Origin: Nocardioides islandensis
Lineage (GTDB): Bacteria; Actinomycetota; Actinomycetes; Propionibacteriales; Nocardioidaceae
NCBI RefSeq assembly: GCF_015352455.1
Contig: NZ_JADKPN010000011.1
Span: 62,001-126,000 of the forward strand
Length of the DNA: 64,000 nucleotides
Direction: 5' to 3'
Shown here piece after piece: positions 43,292-52,037 of this stretch; position 1 is the stretch's first letter, and each line of letters opens with the position of its first letter. Under the pieces are notes generated by a model, which saw only the letters and a program-made list of their open reading frames with translations, was not told the origin of the DNA and did not search any database. The translations under genes were made by a program, and so were the position numbers.

Positions 43292-43299
43292 GGCCCGCG

Positions 43300-43336
43300 A
43301 GGATACGCCGGGGGAGCGGTCCCTCTTGGATACGGT
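43300..43336. promoter_or_regulatory. Divergent -10 boxes of the hypothetical gene and the ABC ATPase gene
   Basis: TATCCT on the minus strand (43300-43305) serves GTG 43291. TACGGT on the plus strand (43331-43336) ends seven bases before GTG 43344. Confidence 0.5.
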
Positions 43337-43343
43337 GGGGCGC

Positions 43344-44144
43344 GTGCCCGCCGTCCTCGAGTTCGCCGACGTGACGGTGCGGCGGGGGACCTCGACGCTG
43401 CTCGACCGCATCTCGTGGCGCGTCGACGAGCCGGACCGGTGGGTGGTGCTCGGGCCGAACGGCGCCGGCAAGACCACATTGATGCAGGTGGCCGCCGCGA
43501 TGATCCACCCGACCGACGGGGTGGCCGGCATCCTGGGCGAGGTGCTCGGCACGGTCGACGTGTTCGAGCTGCGCCCGCGCATCGGCGTGACCAGTGCCGC
43601 GCTGGCCGAGCGCATCCCGCGCGAGGAGAAGGTCGTCGACGTGGTCGTGTCGGCCGGGTACGGCATCGTCGGCCGCTGGCGCGAGACCTACGACGAGCTC
43701 GACTACGAGCGGGCCGACGAGCTGCTCGCCGAGGTGGGGGCGACCCGGCTCGCCGACCGGACCTTCGGCACTCTCAGCGAGGGGGAGCGCAAGCGCGTGC
43801 AGATCGCCCGCGCCCTGATGACCGACCCCGAGCTGTTGCTCCTGGACGAGCCTGCGGCCGGGCTCGACCTCGGCGGCCGGGAGGACCTCGTCTCCACGCT
43901 GTCGGTGCTGGCGGGTGCCGCCTCGTCGCCGGCGACGGTGCTGGTGTCCCACCACGTCGAGGAGATCCCGCCGAACTTCACGCACGCCATGCTGCTGCGC
44001 GACGGTCAGGTCGTCGCGTCCGGGCCGATGGCGGAGGTCATCACCGAGGCCAACCTCACCGCCACGTTCCGGATGCCGCTGGTGCTGTCCCACGAGGGCG
44101 GCCGGTACGCCGCCCGCAGGCGCTCGCGGCGGCACCGGGCGTAG
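43344..44144 (+). CDS. Orphan ABC ATP-binding protein
   Basis: A 266-residue single ABC ATPase with GPNGAGKTTL, the signature LSEGERKRVQIARAL and LLLDEPAAGLDL, and a switch His in VLVSHHVEE. The LSEGE signature and the C-terminal basic tail (AARRRSRRHRA) resemble ATPases of the iron-siderophore and ModF-like group. There is no permease gene adjacent, so it either serves a distant transporter or acts outside transport. GTG start with a leaderless-type box. Confidence 0.85.
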   Translation: MPAVLEFADVTVRRGTSTLLDRISWRVDEPDRWVVLGPNGAGKTTLMQVAAAMIHPTDGVAGILGEVLGTVDVFELRPRIGVTSAALAERIPREEKVVDVVVSAGYGIVGRWRETYDELDYERADELLAEVGATRLADRTFGTLSEGERKRVQIARALMTDPELLLLDEPAAGLDLGGREDLVSTLSVLAGAASSPATVLVSHHVEEIPPNFTHAMLLRDGQVVASGPMAEVITEANLTATFRMPLVLSHEGGRYAARRRSRRHRA

Positions 44145-44164
44145 TCGACGTCGAGGAGGTGCTG

Positions 44165-44218
44165 GGTCTCGACGCGCCGTTGCGACCTCGCAGGCTCGGT
44201 CGCAGGCTTGCTCGACCT
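44165..44218. repeat. Dispersed GC-rich repeat element
   Basis: Starts GGTCTCGACGCG and ends GCTTGCTCGACC, the same termini as elements elsewhere in the window. It lies just after the ABC ATPase stop and before the promoter of the NfeD gene. Confidence 0.55.
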
Positions 44219-44255
44219 CCCTCGCGACGCCCTGCGCTCGTTCCTCGTGCCGGGC

Positions 44256-44261
44256 TAGGCT
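44256..44261 (+). promoter_or_regulatory. -10 box TAGGCT for a leaderless mRNA
   Basis: TAGGCT ends six bases before ATG 44268 and probably drives the NfeD-SPFH pair and possibly the TSUP gene. Confidence 0.55.
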
Positions 44262-44267
44262 CCTGAC

Positions 44268-44732
44268 ATGGACTGGCTGGGCGACAACCTCTGGGCGGGG
44301 TGGCTCGCTCTGGCCGTTGCTCTCGGCGCGGCGGAGCTCCTCAGCCTCGACCTGATCCTGCTGATGCTGGCCGTCGGCTGCATCGCCGGCGCGATCACCG
44401 GCGCGATCGGCGCCGCGGTGATCCTCCAGGTGCTGGTCGCGGGCGCGGCCTCCGTGGCCATGCTCGCCCTGGTCCGCCCGAACCTCGTCAAGCGGCTGCA
44501 CACCGGGCCGGACCTCCAGCTCGGCCACAGCAAGCTGGTCGGCCGGCAGGCGATCGTCACCGAGGAGGTCACCAGCCACAAGCCCGGCCGGGTCAAGCTC
44601 GCCGGCGAGATCTGGACCGCCCAGCCGTACGACGACTCGCTCACCATCAAGCCCGGCGAGACGGTCGACGTGCTGGCCATGAAGGGCGCGACCGTCTACG
44701 TCCACCCGGCCCACACGGCGATCGAGCCGTGA
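44268..44732 (+). CDS. NfeD-family membrane protein
   Basis: A 154-residue short-form NfeD protein. Two or three membrane segments (about residues 10-75, LWAGWLALAVALGAAELLSL and LAVGCIAGAITGAIGAAVIL) precede a small beta-barrel OB-type domain (LVGRQAIVTEEV...AQPYDDSLTIKPGETVDVLAMKGATVYV). NfeD proteins pair with SPFH proteins in membrane microdomains, and the next gene encodes one. Confidence 0.9.
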   Translation: MDWLGDNLWAGWLALAVALGAAELLSLDLILLMLAVGCIAGAITGAIGAAVILQVLVAGAASVAMLALVRPNLVKRLHTGPDLQLGHSKLVGRQAIVTEEVTSHKPGRVKLAGEIWTAQPYDDSLTIKPGETVDVLAMKGATVYVHPAHTAIEP

Positions 44733-44766
44733 GTCACCACCTACTCGCACCCACTGGGAGCCTCAC

Positions 44767-45921
44767 GTGAACCCGTACGCGCTCGGCATCATCGCTCTGT
44801 TCGTGCTGTTCGTCGTCGTGCTGCTGGCGCGGACGGTGCGGATCGTCCCGCAGGCCCGGGCAGGCATCGTGGAGCGGTTCGGCAAGTACAAGGAGACGCT
44901 CCCGGCCGGCCTGAACGTCGTGGTGCCGTTCGTCGACAAGGTCCGCTACCTCATCGACCTGCGCGAGCAGGTCGTCAGCTTCCCGCCGCAGCCGGTGATC
45001 ACCGAGGACAACCTGGTGGTCTCGATCGACACGGTCATCTACTTCCAGGTCACCGACCCGATCGCGGCGACCTACGAGATCGCCAACTACATCCAGGCCA
45101 TCGAGCAGCTGACCATGACCACGCTGCGCAACATCGTCGGCGGCATGGACCTCGAGGAGACGCTGACCAGCCGCGACCAGATCAACTCCGGACTGCGGGG
45201 CGTGCTCGACGAGGCCACCGGCAAGTGGGGCATCCGCGTCAACCGTGTCGAGCTGAAGGGCATCGACCCGCCTCCGTCGATCAAGGACTCGATGGAGAAG
45301 CAGATGCGGGCGGACCGCGAGAAGCGCGCCGTCATCCTGACGGCCGAGGGTCAGCGGCAGGCCGCGATCCTGACGGCCGAGGGCAACAAGCAGTCCATGA
45401 TCCTCAACGCCGAGGGTGACCGGGAGTCGTTGATCCTGCGTGCCCAGGCCAACCGGGAGTCGGCGATCCTGCGGGCCCAGGGCGAGGCACAGGCCATCAC
45501 CAACGTGTTCCAGGCGATCCACGACGGTCAGCCGGACCAGTCGCTGCTGGCCTACCAGTACCTCCAGATGCTGCCCAAGATCGCCGAGGGCGATGCCAAC
45601 AAGGTGTGGGTCATCCCGAGCGAGATCACCAAGGCGCTCGAGGGTCTGGGGTCGTCCATCGGCGAGGTGGCCGGGATCCCGCAGAAGAGCGGCGGCGTGC
45701 GGCACCGGGTCGACTACGGCTCCACCGAGCCCGCCGTGCTGAGCGGCGGTCTCGACAACGAGCTGTCGAGCACCACCAAGGCCGTCGAGGACGCCATCGC
45801 CGAGGCCGAGCACGCCGCCAACCCGGGCTCGGGTCGCGGCACGCCGGACGCGGCGCCGGCCGACGACGCGGCGGGGGACGCACCGGCCGAGGAACCGCCC
45901 GCGACGCCGCCGACGACATGA
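44767..45921 (+). CDS. SPFH/band 7 (stomatin-type) membrane protein
   Basis: A 384-residue stomatin-like protein. One N-terminal membrane segment (residues about 4-22, LGIIALFVLFVVVLLARTV) is followed by the SPFH domain (VERFGKYKETLPAGLN, VDLREQVV-type strand, FQVTDPIAATYEI) and a long Ala/Glu coiled coil with repeated ILTAEGxxQ and ILRAQ units (about 190-250). The C-terminal 60 residues are acidic and disordered. It probably forms a ring-like scaffold with the NfeD protein upstream. GTG start with GGGAG upstream. Confidence 0.93.
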   Translation: MNPYALGIIALFVLFVVVLLARTVRIVPQARAGIVERFGKYKETLPAGLNVVVPFVDKVRYLIDLREQVVSFPPQPVITEDNLVVSIDTVIYFQVTDPIAATYEIANYIQAIEQLTMTTLRNIVGGMDLEETLTSRDQINSGLRGVLDEATGKWGIRVNRVELKGIDPPPSIKDSMEKQMRADREKRAVILTAEGQRQAAILTAEGNKQSMILNAEGDRESLILRAQANRESAILRAQGEAQAITNVFQAIHDGQPDQSLLAYQYLQMLPKIAEGDANKVWVIPSEITKALEGLGSSIGEVAGIPQKSGGVRHRVDYGSTEPAVLSGGLDNELSSTTKAVEDAIAEAEHAANPGSGRGTPDAAPADDAAGDAPAEEPPATPPTT

Positions 45922-45922
45922 G

Positions 45923-46687
45923 GTGACGCCGTTCGAGGTCGTGGCCATCCTGTTCGCGGGGTGCGCCGCGGGGGCCATCAACGCCGTCGTGGGCTCGGGC
46001 ACGCTGATCACGTTCCCGACGCTGCTCGCCTTCGGCGTGCCGCCGGTGACCGCGAACGTCTCGAACACGGTCGGGCTGGTGCCCGGGACGCTGTCCGGGG
46101 CGATCGGCTACCGCAGCGAGCTCGGCGGCCAGCGGCCGCGGCTGCTGCGCCTCGGCCCGGCCTCCCTGATCGGCGCGGCCATCGGGGCGGGCCTGCTGCT
46201 GTGGCTGCCCAGCTCGGCGTTCGATGCGATCGTGCCGGCCCTGGTGGGTCTCGGCGTGCTGCTGGTCGTCATCGGCCCGCGGGTCCAGCGCTCGGTGGCC
46301 GCGCGCGCCGAGTCGCGCGGGGGCATCCCCGACCACGGCGGGTGGTGGGTGTGGCCGGCGATCCTGCTGTTGGGGGTGTACGGCGGGTACTTCGGCGCCG
46401 CCCAGGGCGTCCTGCTCACCGCTGTGCTCGGCATCGGCCTCGTCGACACGTTGCAGCGGCACAACGCGACCAAGAACGTGCTCTCGCTGATCGTGAACAC
46501 CGTCGCCGCGCTGGTGTTCATCGCGGTCGCGGACGTCGACTGGGCGGTGGCCGGCGTGCTGGCCGTCGGCTCGGTCATCGGCGGACAGCTGGGGGCAACC
46601 GTCGGCCGCCGGCTCCCGCCCGCGGTGTTGCGCGGCGTCATCGTCGTGGTCGGCGTCGTGGCGCTCCTGGCGTTGCTGGTCGACTGA
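45923..46687 (+). CDS. TSUP-family (TauE/SafE) membrane transporter
   Basis: A 254-residue membrane protein of about eight helices in two repeats. The family signature appears as AGAINAVVGSGTLITFPTLL near the N-terminus and its second-half counterpart GVYGGYFGAAQGVLLTAVL. TSUP proteins export or import sulfonates, sulfite or organic acids; the substrate is unknown. GTG 45923 lies one base after the SPFH stop, so it is likely in the same operon although functionally distinct. Confidence 0.9.
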   Translation: MTPFEVVAILFAGCAAGAINAVVGSGTLITFPTLLAFGVPPVTANVSNTVGLVPGTLSGAIGYRSELGGQRPRLLRLGPASLIGAAIGAGLLLWLPSSAFDAIVPALVGLGVLLVVIGPRVQRSVAARAESRGGIPDHGGWWVWPAILLLGVYGGYFGAAQGVLLTAVLGIGLVDTLQRHNATKNVLSLIVNTVAALVFIAVADVDWAVAGVLAVGSVIGGQLGATVGRRLPPAVLRGVIVVVGVVALLALLVD

Positions 46688-46692
46688 CGCCC

Positions 46693-46698
46693 TACGCT
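46693..46698 (+). promoter_or_regulatory. -10 box TACGCT for a leaderless mRNA
   Basis: TACGCT ends six bases before GTG 46705, directly after the transporter stop, and fixes the start of the hydrolase gene. Confidence 0.5.
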
Positions 46699-46704
46699 CA
46701 CGTC

Positions 46705-47604
46705 GTGACCGAGACCTGGGTGGACGACCGGCAGATCGCTCTCGACGGCGGCACCTGGGCGGTGCGTCAGGCCGGTGCCCCCGACGGCCTCCCGCTCGTG
46801 TACTTCCACGGCACGCCGTCGTGCCGCCTCGAGCCGTCGTTCGCCGACGACCTCGCCGCCGAGCTCGGCGTCCGTGTCGTGTCCTTCGACCGGCCCGGGT
46901 ACGGCCGGTCGACGCCGGCGCCGTTCTCGCTGTCGTCCGTGGCCCGTGCGACGGCCGTGATCCTCGACGAGCTGGGCATCGACACCTTCGCGGTGACGGG
47001 CCAGTCCGGTGGCGGGCCCTTCTCCCTGGCCTGCGCGGCCGTGCTCGGCGAGCGGGTGACCCACGCGGGCGTGAACTCGGGCCCCGCGCCCTTCGACCAG
47101 GTGCCCGAGCTGATGGCCATGCTCGACGAGAACGACAGCGAGGCCGTCGCGCTGCTGCCGGACGAGGAGGCGGCCGCGGCCAAGTTCGGGCAAGGCTTCG
47201 AGCCGTTCCGCGCGCTGGGCCGGATGAGCCCGGCGGAGATCATCGGCGGGTTCCGGCAGATGTGCAGCACCCGGGACAACGCGCTCCTCGACGACCCGCG
47301 CAACGCCCGCGTGCTGGCCGAGGGGCTGGCCGTGGCCCTGGTCCAAGGCACCTCGGGCGGCGGGTGGGACAACGTCGCCTGGGTGGGGCCGTGGGACTTC
47401 GACCTCGCGGACGTCCGAGCACCGGTCGACCTCTGGTACGGCGGCGAGGACAAGTTCTGCCCCGCGCCGGTCGGCCCGTGGCTGGAGGAGCACCTGCCCG
47501 ACGCCAGGCTGCACTTCCGGCCGGGGGACGGGCACCTGGGCGTGATGGACCACACCCGCGAGGTCCTCGAGACCCTCATGGCGAGCCGTCAGCGCTCGAC
47601 GTAG
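46705..47604 (+). CDS. Alpha/beta hydrolase
   Basis: A 299-residue alpha/beta hydrolase. It has the oxyanion segment VYFHGTPSCR, the nucleophile elbow GQSGGG (Ser near residue 103), an acid in WYGGEDKFCP and the terminal His in DGHLGV. The fold is that of small-molecule esterases and related hydrolases. Its last 16 bases overlap the convergent hydrolase gene. Confidence 0.88.
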   Translation: MTETWVDDRQIALDGGTWAVRQAGAPDGLPLVYFHGTPSCRLEPSFADDLAAELGVRVVSFDRPGYGRSTPAPFSLSSVARATAVILDELGIDTFAVTGQSGGGPFSLACAAVLGERVTHAGVNSGPAPFDQVPELMAMLDENDSEAVALLPDEEAAAAKFGQGFEPFRALGRMSPAEIIGGFRQMCSTRDNALLDDPRNARVLAEGLAVALVQGTSGGGWDNVAWVGPWDFDLADVRAPVDLWYGGEDKFCPAPVGPWLEEHLPDARLHFRPGDGHLGVMDHTREVLETLMASRQRST

Positions 47605-48545
47605 GCCTCGAGCCAGCGCCCCAGCTCGTCGTACGCGCGGTTGCGCGGCTCCTCGCGGGAGAGGAACACGTCGTGCATCGCGCCGTCGACGCCGACGTAC
47701 GTCACGTGGCGCCCGAGGGCCGTCGACCAGCGCCGGATCTGGGCGACGTCGAGGACGATGTCGTTCGCGTGTGCCTCGTCCTTCAGCTCGCGGGCGTCCA
47801 CGGTGGCGCCCGAGCTGAGCACCAGGACGGGGCAGGCGATGTCCAGGCCCTCGTGGACGTCCGCGTGGGCGGTACGGATGGCCCGCAGCCACCCGGCGTA
47901 CACCGGCCACGACTCGAGGGTCTTCAGCTTGAGGTCGTAGTCCCACTCGCCGGCGTAGTCGCGGTGCAGCGTCTCGCCGTACACCGTCGTGATCTCCCGC
48001 GTGATCTCGCGCATCGGCTGCCGCGCGCCGAGCTGCTTGACCACCGCGGTCGCCGCCGTGCGCAGCCACAGCGAGCCGCGCATGTCGAGCCACGGCGCGT
48101 TGAGGGCCACGCCCGCGAGGTACGGCGCGCCCTCGTCGGCCCACAGCGCCAGGGTCAGGCCGCCGGTGGAGTGGGCCGTGGCGACGACGTGGTCGTGGCC
48201 GTCGCGGTCGGTGATCCGGCCCCACGCGGCATCGATGTCGTCGAAGTACTCGCGGACGTCGGCGACGAAGTTCGGCGTCTGGTACGGCCGCAGGCTGCGG
48301 CCGTACCGGCGCAGGTCGATGGCGTAGAAGTCGTACCCGCGGGCCACCCACCAGTCGGCGTACGCCGTGTTGAAGAAGTAGTCGTTGAAGCCGTGGACGT
48401 ACAGGACCGCCTTGCGGGTCGGCGCGTCCGCCTCGCGCTTGACGAGCGTGGTGACGATCGGTCCCTGCTCGTCCTCGTCGAAGTCGATCGTCTCCGCGGT
48501 GTACGGCGGCCCGAGGAGCTCGTCGACCGGCGCCTCGAAGCTCAT
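47589..48545 (-). CDS. Alpha/beta hydrolase, serine aminopeptidase (S33)/monoacylglycerol lipase-like
   Basis: A 318-residue alpha/beta hydrolase of the S33/lysophospholipase group. Visible features are VLYVHGFNDYFF, the nucleophile motif AHSTGG (Ser near residue 130), the acid in SSGATVDARELKD and the His in DGAMHDVFLS. The nucleophile elbow reads HSTGG rather than GHSMGG. ATG 48545 has CAGACT (minus strand, 48552-48557) six bases upstream. Cytosolic; substrate unknown, probably a lipid or acyl ester. Confidence 0.85.
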   Translation of the reverse strand: MSFEAPVDELLGPPYTAETIDFDEDEQGPIVTTLVKREADAPTRKAVLYVHGFNDYFFNTAYADWWVARGYDFYAIDLRRYGRSLRPYQTPNFVADVREYFDDIDAAWGRITDRDGHDHVVATAHSTGGLTLALWADEGAPYLAGVALNAPWLDMRGSLWLRTAATAVVKQLGARQPMREITREITTVYGETLHRDYAGEWDYDLKLKTLESWPVYAGWLRAIRTAHADVHEGLDIACPVLVLSSGATVDARELKDEAHANDIVLDVAQIRRWSTALGRHVTYVGVDGAMHDVFLSREEPRNRAYDELGRWLEAYVER

Positions 48546-48660
48546 GGCTCCAGTCTGCCGGACAGGGTGGTGCACCCGGAGGACGCCGTGGACGCGCTGG
48601 TCGGGCGGCGCGGGTGGACGGAGATCGGCGCGCGGGCCGTGGAGTCGAGCTGACCGCGGC

Positions 48661-49881
48661 TCACGTCCTGCGGTGGAAGGTCGTCGATCCGTTGGGGTGG
48701 TGGTGGGTCTGCCAGGCGGGGTCGTGGGCGCGGTGGTGGTGGAAGGGGCAGAGGAGCTTGCCGTCGGCGAGGTTCGTCTCGCCGCCGCGGGACCAGGGTT
48801 GTCGGTGGTGGGCTTCGCACCAGGCGGCGGGGATGGTGCAGCCGTCGGCGGTGCATCCGCGGTCGCGGAAGGCCATCGCCTTGCGTTGGGGTCCGGTGAA
48901 GAGCCGTTTGCTGCGGCCGAGGTCGAGGATCTCGCCCTTGCCGCTCAGGACGACGGGGATGATGCCGGCCTGGCAGGCCAGCCTCCTGACGTGGTCGGCG
49001 GTCAGGGTGTCGCCGGTGGTCGTCTCGGCCAGGCCCGTCTCCGAGCGCAGCGCGTCGAGAGTGATCATCACCGTCACCGACGTCGCGGTGCCGCCGTGCT
49101 TGGGCAGGGCGTTGGTGGAGAGGTTCTCCAGGAGGGCGCAGAACGCCTCCCCACGACGTCGGGGTGCGGGCAGCTGGTCGACCTCGTCCCCGAGCGCGCC
49201 GCCGAGGGGTCCGCGTCGTGGTGAGGTGTAGGACTCCAGGTAGGTCCGTAGCCGGTTCAGCACGGGCATGGGCATCCGGGCGTGGAGGTCTCCCGAACCG
49301 TCGCCGCGGTCGCGGAAGGTGAGCCGGGTGACGGCTCGGGCCCGACGGTCCTCGGCCAGGAGCCGCTGGTACTCCGCCTGGTCGGCGTCCTCGGGGGCGA
49401 TGACCTCCAACAGCCTGGCCCCGAGACGACGCAGCTCCGGGGGTCCGAAGTGCGCGGCCTCACTGATCAGGTACGCCTCGCCCTTGTCGCGTAGCTCGGG
49501 GTCGAGGTTCTTAGGCAGCCGCTGCAGGGCGTCCACGATCTCCCGGGCCTGCGCGACCTGCACGGTGCCGTGGCCCATGGCTTCCACGATCCGGGTGCCG
49601 GGGTGGTGGGCGATCTTCTCGCGGAGCCGGACCTGCCCGATGCCGTCGCGGGTCTCGGCGGCGAGCCAGTGGGCGATGGACCGGGCTCCGGCCTCGACCG
49701 CGATGTCCTCGGCGACGGCGAGGATCCGGATCCGTTCGGCCTCAACCCGGGCGACGATCCGGGAGAGCCGGATGAGCGCGTCCTTCTTCTCACCGGTGCT
49801 GCGGTAGTCCGGAGCGATGGTGGCGAGGTCGTCCAGCGCGTGCTCGACCGCATCGAGCGGGGCCGCGTACGTGCTGGACAT
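48661..49881 (-). CDS. DUF222/13E12-family HNH endonuclease
   Basis: A 406-residue protein. Residues about 5-280 are the helical DUF222 domain and about 330-400 an HNH nuclease domain, with CTADGC, AWCEAHHRQPWSRGGETNL and CPFHHHRAHD providing the zinc cysteines and catalytic His-Asn-His. This two-domain family is multicopy in many actinobacterial genomes and is thought to be mobile or selfish; its cellular role is unknown. It lies beside a tandem repeat array, and a short coding-like remnant precedes it at 48566-48653. Confidence 0.9.
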   Translation of the reverse strand: MSSTYAAPLDAVEHALDDLATIAPDYRSTGEKKDALIRLSRIVARVEAERIRILAVAEDIAVEAGARSIAHWLAAETRDGIGQVRLREKIAHHPGTRIVEAMGHGTVQVAQAREIVDALQRLPKNLDPELRDKGEAYLISEAAHFGPPELRRLGARLLEVIAPEDADQAEYQRLLAEDRRARAVTRLTFRDRGDGSGDLHARMPMPVLNRLRTYLESYTSPRRGPLGGALGDEVDQLPAPRRRGEAFCALLENLSTNALPKHGGTATSVTVMITLDALRSETGLAETTTGDTLTADHVRRLACQAGIIPVVLSGKGEILDLGRSKRLFTGPQRKAMAFRDRGCTADGCTIPAAWCEAHHRQPWSRGGETNLADGKLLCPFHHHRAHDPAWQTHHHPNGSTTFHRRT

Positions 49882-50421
49882 GGATCAATCCAAGCATCGA
49901 CCACCGACAGTGGTCGGGCCTCAGAACCCTTTGTCCACAAGGGATTCCGGGAATCTGGCCAACTAATTTCGGGAGGTTGTCTCGGGCGGTGACCACAGCG
50001 GTCGACCACCCACGGACCTGCCAGCGCGCACGGTCTTCAGCTGGCCACCGCCACCACCTACGGCGCCCGGCCACCCCTGTTCGTTCTTCACCACCGCAAC
50101 CCCTGCGGCGGCCGAGTCGAGGTCTCGTGACGGGACTTCGTCCCTCCTCGACCAGCGTGGGACCTCGTCCCTCCTCGACCAGCGGGGTCGCGGGGTCTCG
50201 TGACGGGACTTCGTCCCTCCTCGACCAGCGTGGGGCTTCGTCCCTCCTCGACCAGCGGAGGCGACCGGACTTCGTCCCTCCTCGACCAGCGGAGGCGACC
50301 GGAGTTCGTGCCTCCTCGACCCACGAATTTCCGAGTCGCATGAACCTAATGGCCGCCCCAAGCATCGGAACTGCCAGAACCACCGCGCCGCGGTGAGGAA
50401 CACGATCAACGGAGGTTCGCC
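49882..50421. other. Non-coding region with a tandem repeat array and a secreted-protein leader
   Basis: No convincing gene is present. It contains the divergent upstream regions of the HNH gene and the secreted-protein gene and, in the middle, six copies of a short repeat. The last 20 bases hold the ribosome-binding site CGGAGG of the gene at 50422. The stretch 49920-49980 is less GC-rich than its surroundings. Confidence 0.6.
50131..50325. repeat. Tandem repeat array, six units
   Basis: Six imperfect copies of a unit with core TTCGTCCCTCCTCGACCAGC, spaced by 3-11 variable bases (TGGG, GGGGTCG.., GAGGCGACCG). The second copy has CTCGT and the sixth GTTCGTGCC. On the other strand it reads CTGGTCGAGGAGGGACGAA, so the array is built from one end of the dispersed element of this chromosome. 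There are no unique spacers, so it is not CRISPR. Confidence 0.8.
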
Positions 50422-51213
50422 ATGAGGTCCACCCGTCTCGCCGTCTCGCTGGCCCTGCTCGTCTCGAGCGCCGCGACTGCCGGGAGCCTGGCGGCTCCGG
50501 CGCACGCGGCAGCGCCCACCACGCCGTACTCGGTCACGCTGCAGTCCTCGACCAAGACCGCCACGGCCAAGGAGGACGACGTCGTCCTGACCGGCCTGGT
50601 CACGCCGAAGCCGCCGGCGGGCAGCACCGTCGTCGTGCAGGCGAAGTACGAGAACAGCGACACCTGGCGCAAGATCGGCACCGCAGTCATCAAGCCCAAC
50701 GGCAAGTACAAGTTCGTCGACCACCCGAGCACGCACCTCGACCGCGCGTACCGCGTCATGAAGAAGGCCGACGCCAAGGGGCTGGCCAAGAAGAGCCGCG
50801 AGCGCTCCGTGAAGGTCATCGCGTGGAACTGGCTCATCCAGATGACCACGAGCGCCGGCGCGAACACGCTCAAGACGAACAGCCTGCCGATCAACGGCGA
50901 CACCTACGACCACGTGCTCTACGCCGACCGGTCCAGCGACACCGCCTTCGCGGAGTACACCCTCGGCCGCAAGTGCACGACGTTCGAGACCACGTTCGGC
51001 CTGTCCGACCGCACCGAGACCGGTGGGCAGGCCTCCATCGCGGTGCTCGCCGACACGGTCGCGAAGTACTTCCGTACCTTCGACCTCGGAGTCTCCGACC
51101 CGCAGAGCCTCGACGTCACCGGCGTCTACCGGATGCGCGTCGACTTCGCGCAGATCACCACGACGCCCGACACCGAGCCCGCTCTCGGTGACGCCCGCGT
51201 CCTCTGCGACTGA
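50422..51213 (+). CDS. Secreted protein with Ig-like and NPCBM-like domains
   Basis: A 263-residue exported protein. The signal peptide is LAVSLALLVSSAATAGSLAA, with cleavage after AHA near residue 30. Residues about 32-130 look like a bacterial immunoglobulin-like domain (VTLQSSTKTATAKEDDVVLTG). Residues about 150-263 resemble an NPCBM/NEW2 carbohydrate-binding domain (CTTFETTFGLSDRTETGG, ending ALGDARVLCD), with two cysteines likely in a disulfide. It may bind glycans at the cell surface. ATG 50422 follows CGGAGG. Confidence 0.75.
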   Translation: MRSTRLAVSLALLVSSAATAGSLAAPAHAAAPTTPYSVTLQSSTKTATAKEDDVVLTGLVTPKPPAGSTVVVQAKYENSDTWRKIGTAVIKPNGKYKFVDHPSTHLDRAYRVMKKADAKGLAKKSRERSVKVIAWNWLIQMTTSAGANTLKTNSLPINGDTYDHVLYADRSSDTAFAEYTLGRKCTTFETTFGLSDRTETGGQASIAVLADTVAKYFRTFDLGVSDPQSLDVTGVYRMRVDFAQITTTPDTEPALGDARVLCD

Positions 51214-51222
51214 CCAACCAGC

Positions 51223-51999
51223 TCAGTAACCGGGGAACACCCGCCGCAGCTCGTCCAGCGACACGTTGCCGCTGACGGCGACTGCGGCGGGTGTGTGCTC
51301 GGGGGAGAGGCGCCCCGCGACCAGGCGTACGGCGGCCTCCAGCGGCCCGTCGTACCTCGCCGTCGCACCGTCGGTGCCCGGCTCGAGGGAGACGGAGTCC
51401 CCGATCGCGATCGTGTGGCCGCCGACGGCCAGCCGGACCGGCTCGGAGACCTGGTCGGGCTTGCCGACCAACCCGAGCAGGAACGACATCGCCCCGGCGT
51501 AGTGGTCGAGCACCAGCCCGGCGCCCGCGTCCGACAGCCCGGCGGACGGGTCCACGCCCACGCGGGCGTCCCAGCCGTGCAGCGTCTGCTCGTTGAGCCG
51601 CATCGCCAGGGGAGTGACCACCGGCACGGGGGCCGGCAGGAAGCCCAGGTCCACCACCACGGACGTCCGCTGCTCCGGGGTCAGGGACTCGTACAGCGCG
51701 ACCAGCCGCTCGTCCTGCTCCACGAACCCCGTGGCCTGCTCGCCCGGAGGCAGGGAGTTCCACCGGTCCCAGATGGGCTGGTTCTCCGGCGCCTCGTCCT
51801 CGAGACCCAGCGCCCGCGAGATCGTGTGGTGCTGGATCTCGGCGCCGCTGCCGAGGTGGGACAGCACGTCGGCGATGGTCCACTCGGCCGCGCCGCTCGG
51901 GCTCTTCAGCTGGCTCTCCTCCAGCTCGTCCACGAACGCCGCGAGGCGGTGGTGGTTGGCGCGCAGCTCGGCGATGGTCAGGTCCACGAGTTCCGTCAT
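51223..51999 (-). CDS. Maleylpyruvate isomerase-family mycothiol-dependent enzyme-fold protein
   Basis: A 258-residue DinB/MDMPI-fold protein. The N-terminal four-helix bundle has the metal-binding His set in ANHHRLAAFVDEL, VLSHLGSGAE and LNEQTLHGWDARV, where the last His is in the usual H-x-W-D place. The C-terminal domain is the mycothiol-transferase-associated domain (about residues 165-258). Family members are mycothiol-dependent isomerases or transferases of actinobacteria. It follows the glutamine-amidotransferase gene by 38 bases and may be the last gene of that operon. Confidence 0.85.
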   Translation of the reverse strand: MTELVDLTIAELRANHHRLAAFVDELEESQLKSPSGAAEWTIADVLSHLGSGAEIQHHTISRALGLEDEAPENQPIWDRWNSLPPGEQATGFVEQDERLVALYESLTPEQRTSVVVDLGFLPAPVPVVTPLAMRLNEQTLHGWDARVGVDPSAGLSDAGAGLVLDHYAGAMSFLLGLVGKPDQVSEPVRLAVGGHTIAIGDSVSLEPGTDGATARYDGPLEAAVRLVAGRLSPEHTPAAVAVSGNVSLDELRRVFPGY

Positions 52000-52037
52000 G
52001 TCAGGCGACAACCGGACCGGGGCCCGGTTATTCCGGC

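Noticed and set aside
50131..50325. CRISPR array
   Set aside because: Repeats are separated by only 3-11 bases that themselves repeat; there are no unique spacers and no cas genes.
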